Part shown: positions 60,307 to 64,000 of the stretch, piece by piece
Numbering within the stretch: position 1 is the stretch's first letter
Layout: each line of letters opens with the position of its first letter
NCBI RefSeq assembly: GCF_019703515.2
Contig: NC_059349.1
Span: forward strand, 29,199,744 to 29,263,743
Source: Myxocyprinus asiaticus
Taxonomy: Eukaryota; Chordata; Actinopteri; Cypriniformes; Catostomidae
Length of the DNA stretch: 64,000 nt
Reading direction: 5' to 3'
The notes under the pieces: model-generated
The model's database searches: none
The model's input: only the letters and a program-made list of their open reading frames with translations
What the model was told of the DNA's origin: nothing
Program-made: the position numbers and the translations under genes

Positions 60307-60641
60307 CTATACGAAACGCCACAACTGGCTAAACTGTGTTACGTGAACTGGCGGTGTGTGATGGGCAGACCACTGTGTGCCTCGTAGCCAGCAGACTAGG
60401 TCGACACGTAACCTCCCCCAACATAATTATGAGTGTCGCACGGCACTTTAGGGACAAGTCGACTACCCAAAAGATAGAGACAGGCTAACCCAGTCATGGC
60501 CTCTTTTCCCCTTCTTTTTTTCCACTCCCTAAAAAAGAAGGGGGATTATCCAACTGGGCCGCCAGGTCTAGTCGAGGGGTGTCCCTCCCAAGGGGAGGAC
60601 ACCGCGGAGACCACACCTCGCCCAAAGAGAGGGGGGGATAT

Positions 60642-62115
60642 TTAAGTGGAAAAATACATCACATGGTCTTGCCGACCATGTGGAGAGTTTTCAAGGTAGA
60701 TCCTGCCCAACAGGGGAGGAGTTACTACAAACATGGAGACTGTCCACTTTGCGAACAAATGCCACTTAAAGGCATACAGGTGCCTCGTAGAGTGGGCCCT
60801 AGCCTGAGTGATCGTGTCTACCACCACGGGTGGTAGACAGCTTAGGTCTTCCGCATCCCATCCAGGGGCCAGACATGGAGATTCCAGAGGTCTGGTCGCG
60901 GGTGCCAGATGGTGCTGCTGACTCCAGAGGAGGAGACGGCGGGCGAGTTGTGACATATAACGAGAGCGCAGACTGCCTTGGCGGTTGACATACGCTACCA
61001 TTGCCGTGTTGTTTGTCCGAACTAACACGTGCTTGCCCTGGATCAACGGCCGAAACTTCCGCAGGGCGAGCAGAATTGCCGACAACTCGAGGCAGTTGAT
61101 CTGCCAATGCAGTTGTGGGCCTGTCCACAGGCCGGCGGCTGTGTGCCCGTTGCAAACAGCGCCCCAGCCCATTTGTCATGACCACGACGCGCCTGGAGAC
61201 CAGTTCTAGGGGAACACCTGCCTGTAGAAAGGAGAGGTCGGTCCAAGGGCTGAAAAGATGGTGACAGACCGGTGTGATGACCACGCGATGTGTCCCACGG
61301 TGCCATGCCCATCTCGGGACTCGAGTCTGAAGCCAGTGCTGAAGCGGTCTCATATGCATCAACCCGAGCGGGGTGGCTACCGCTGAGGGTGCCATATGCC
61401 CCAGGAGCCTCTGAAAAAGTTTCAGTGGAACCGCTGTTTTCTATTTGAACGCCTTCAAACAGGCCAGCACTGACTGGGCACGCTCGTTCGTGAGGCACGC
61501 TGTCAAAGAGACTAAGTCCAACTCCAAACCGAGGAAAGAGATGCTCTGAACCAGGAGGAGCTTGCTCTTTTCCCAGTTGACCCGAAGCCCTAGTCGGCTG
61601 AGGTGTGAGAGCACCAAGTCCTTGTGTGCGTACAACATGTCCCGAGAGTGAGCTAGGATTAGCCAGTCATCGAGATAGTTGATAATGCGAATGCCCACCT
61701 CCCTTAACGGGGTAAGGGCTGCCTCTGCGACCTTCATGAAGACGTGAGGAGACAGGGACAGGCCGAAAGGGAGGACCTTGTACTGATACGCCTGACCCCC
61801 GAATGCAAACCGCAGGAAGGGTCTGTGTCGAGGAAGGATCGAGACGTGGAAGTACGCGTCCTTCATGTCTACCGCCACAAACCAATCTTGATGCCAGACG
61901 CTCGCCAGAATCGTGGCCGTGCTGAGTCTAGGGACATCGAAGCACTTACCTGGCTCCTTGTGACCACCCCTGGAACAGCCTGGGACGGGGGAGGAAGAGG
62001 CCTCTCCTCGTAACCCGTGGAGACTGCCACATCGGGGGTGGCTGTGTGCCACAGCTGGGCGCTCAGTGGCAGGAAGACCACCGCTGGAGCGCCAATCCTG
62101 CAAGGAAAAACCCAT
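60642..62115 (-). pseudogene. DIRS pol remnant (RT, RNase H, start of recombinase)
   Basis: RT blocks: DWFVAVDMKDAYFHVSI, LPFGLSLSPHVF and the active site NYLDDWLILA. After a TAG at 61443-61441 the frame continues through KTAVPLKLFQRLLGHMA to about 61170, where a frameshift leads into RNase H: HWQINCLELSAILLAL, VRTNNTAMVAYVNRQG. The domain order then begins a recombinase (ARAHSTRHLYAFKWHLFAKW) but stops at 60642 with no catalytic Arg/His/Tyr region. The usual RT N-terminal part is also shortened. Non-functional. Confidence 0.88.
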
Positions 62116-62315
62116 GGACAGTAGTCATGATGACGACCGTGCACACCGGGTATGTGACCCAGGGAAGAAGGAAACCGCTCTTTTGCTGAACTGTTGGGTA
62201 CCGCAGCAAACAAAAAGGCAACAAAAGATTCTCCACCTGACCCTCCACTGGGGGATGGAGTGGTCTTCTTACCAGCTCCAGGTGAGTGGGTTTCTTCATC
62301 CCTGGGTCGCCCGTC

Positions 62316-63536
62316 TCAGGGGCGCTTTGACGTCCTCCGTGGGTTCTTAGCAGTCGACTGTGAGACGGGTGGTGTCTGCTTCCTGCGGTGGGCTCCTTGC
62401 CGGGGCCGGGCCGAAGGGGTGGGCTGCGGCGGAGCCGGTGCAGTCACTGCAGGGGGACGCCCTTGGCGACGAGCAGATGGGGTGTGGGATCTTGAGCCGC
62501 GCCGGGGCAGGATATGCCAGATAGCCTCCGTCTGCTGCTTCATTGCCGAGAACTGCTGGGCAAAGTCCTTGACAGTGTCGCCGAATAGGCCAGCCTGGGA
62601 AATGGGGGCAGCAAGGAACCGTGTCTTGTTGGCCTCACCCATCTCGACCAGGTTGAGCCAAAGGTGGCGCTCCTGGACCACTAATGTGGCCATCGTCCGC
62701 CCAAGAGACTGCACCGTGACCTTCGTTGTTCGGGGAGCGAGGTCGGTCGCCGAGCGCAGTTACTGCATCAAATCTGGGGCGGAACTACCCTCGTGCAGTT
62801 CTTTCAACACCTTGGCTTGGTGGACCTGCAGGAGAGCCATGGCGTGCAGGGCAGAGGCAGCTTGTCCAGCAGCGCTGTAGGCTTTAGCCGTCAGGGACAA
62901 CGTGAACCTACAGGGCTTGGACAGGAGCTTAGGGCGTCTGCGCCAGGTGGCAACGCTCTGCGGACATAGTTGCACCGCGAGTGCCTTATCCACCGGGGGA
63001 ATCGCCGTATAGCCCCTGGCCACCCCTCCATCGAGGGTAGTGAGGGCGGAGGAACTGCGGAATTGGGGCCGGGCAGTAAAAAGTGCCCCCCATGATTTCG
63101 TCAGCTCCTCGTGCACTTCTGGGAAGAAAGGCACTGGAGCGGAGCGTGGCTGCTTTGAGCGGCGCCGCGAGCCCAGGAACCAATCATCGAGCCACAAGGG
63201 TTCAGGGGAGAGCGGAGGGTTCCACTCTAACCCAACGCTCGCGGCTACCCGGGAAAGCATGTCCGTCATTTCTGCATCAGCCTGTGACTGGGCAATCGTC
63301 CCCGAGGGGGGGAGCCCAGCTGAGGCTTCTGCGTCCGATTGGACAAGCCCGCTCTCCGATGCTGCACTCGAGAGCTCATCATCTTTGCGGGCTCCGAACA
63401 AGAGGCCAGACTCTCTCGCAGTGAGAACATGAACCATCCACGAACGCTGCCTCCGTGTGGGTCGCGCCCAGACACGAAAGACAGCGATCATGACCATCCG
63501 AAGTTGAGAGATAACGACAGCAACCAGGAATAACAC
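62316..63536 (-). pseudogene. DIRS gag-like ORF with internal stop
   Basis: A long frame with VDKALAVQLCPQSVATWRRR, KAYSAAGQAASALHAMALLQ and VLKELHEG, the pattern of fish DIRS gag-like proteins. It is interrupted by one TAA at 62762-62760 and resumes in the same register (LGRTMATLVVQERHLWLNL) to the stop at 62316. The Pro/Arg-rich end is likely nucleic-acid binding. The start codon is uncertain: 63536 or the Met at about 63494. Confidence 0.82.
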
Positions 63537-63789
63537 ACAATCGGAAAGGCATCTTTAAAAAGACGCGTCTTTAAAAAGACATTCCGTGTGTGCCGCTCTT
63601 TTAGAGAAATATACTCTTTTAGAGAAATAAACTCTCTCAGAAAATATACTCTCTTTTTTCTGCCGAAGCGCCCAGGGGCATTCTCTGCAGTGCACCAGTG
63701 CAGAGGAGGGAGAAGCTGCTGAAATGCGCTGTCAGATTCAACAGAGGTGAATGAACAGTAGTAGTTCAGCTCAGTGAGCATGACCATTC

Positions 63790-63967
63790 GGCTCTGAAGA
63801 AAAAATCTGAATGAGTGGTTGCACACCAACTCCTTTTATACCCGTATGTCCGGGGGAGTGGCATGCAAATACCACTCGCCAATTTTCATTGGCCTTTTAT
63901 CAAAGACTAGAGGTGTCTCGGGCTCCCAAGGGTGACCCCTAGTGTCACTACATCGACACAACATCGA
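63790..63967 (-). repeat. DIRS right inverted terminal repeat (5' end of element)
   Basis: Complement of the left repeat with few differences. On the minus strand GTATAAAAGG (63841-63832) lies about 300 bases upstream of the gag frame and could drive transcription. Confidence 0.92.
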
Positions 63968-64000
63968 GTGAGTGACAGATAGGGAACGCTGTTCCAGTGT

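Larger units (their letters stand above)
59921..63987 (-). mobile_element. DIRS-type tyrosine-recombinase retrotransposon, internally deleted
   Basis: Inverted terminal repeats of about 175 bases (59972-60146 and 63790-63967) carry a TATA box each. An internal complementary region at 60228-60306 joins complements of both outer ends. Sense is minus: gag at 63.5-62.3 kb, reverse transcriptase at about 62.1-61.4 kb, RNase H at about 61.17-60.9 kb, then only the first residues of a tyrosine recombinase. Both outer ends share AAC. About 4.07 kb, short of the roughly 6 kb usual for intact elements. Confidence 0.9.

Overview
This window is vertebrate nuclear DNA, most likely from a cyprinid or close otophysan fish. 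Genes are split by introns with GT-AG (one GC-AG) splice sites. Three recognisable gene tails or bodies lie among a dense field of teleost-type repeats: several Tc1/mariner families, Tol2-like hAT ends, palindromic MITEs, tRNA-derived SINEs, an L2-type LINE and a DIRS element. There are no prokaryotic operons, CRISPR arrays or rRNA. I recognised no tRNA gene.

Layout. (1) 1-4.07 kb: an intron, the last coding exon and the 3' UTR of TESK2, an actin-regulating kinase, on the plus strand. (2) 5.28-12.09 kb: a complete TOE1 deadenylase gene on the minus strand, seven coding exons and 496 residues, tail-to-tail with TESK2 as in human. (3) 12.09-13.02 kb: a compact shared 5' region. (4) 13.02-25.92 kb: a four-exon THAP gene on the plus strand, 283 residues, with a THAP zinc finger, an HCF-binding motif, a coiled coil and a P-element-transposase-like C-terminal domain. 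It is head-to-head with TOE1. Its second intron has swollen to 9.7 kb by insertion of at least six transposons, several nested. (5) 25.9-30.7 kb: 3' flank with repeats, a puzzling His-rich open exon-like stretch and a 5'-truncated L2 LINE. (6) 30.83-32.97 kb: six exons of an ELOVL8-like fatty-acid elongase carrying an in-frame stop, a damaged splice donor and a decayed C-terminus, so probably a pseudogene. (7) 33-59.9 kb: no recognisable protein-coding host gene. It holds MITEs, Tc1 derivatives, hAT elements, a SINE and a nested solo-LTR-like insert, separated by single-copy-looking stretches that could contain conserved non-coding elements. (8) 59.92-63.99 kb: a DIRS-type tyrosine-recombinase retrotransposon on the minus strand with inverted terminal repeats and an internal complementary region, but disrupted gag and pol and no recombinase catalytic domain.

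The host genes share an ancient neighbourhood (TESK2-TOE1) rather than one pathway: TESK2 acts on cofilin/actin, TOE1 trims snRNA and other RNA 3' ends in nuclear bodies, the THAP protein is a putative DNA-binding regulator, and ELOVL8 would elongate fatty acids in the ER. The most noteworthy material is the THAP gene built on a P-element-like scaffold, the elongase pseudogene, a Tc1 copy rebuilt as a long palindrome, two Tc1 copies 27 kb apart sharing one internal deletion, and the DIRS internal repeat that reproduces the joined element ends. I found nothing I can call a wholly new system.
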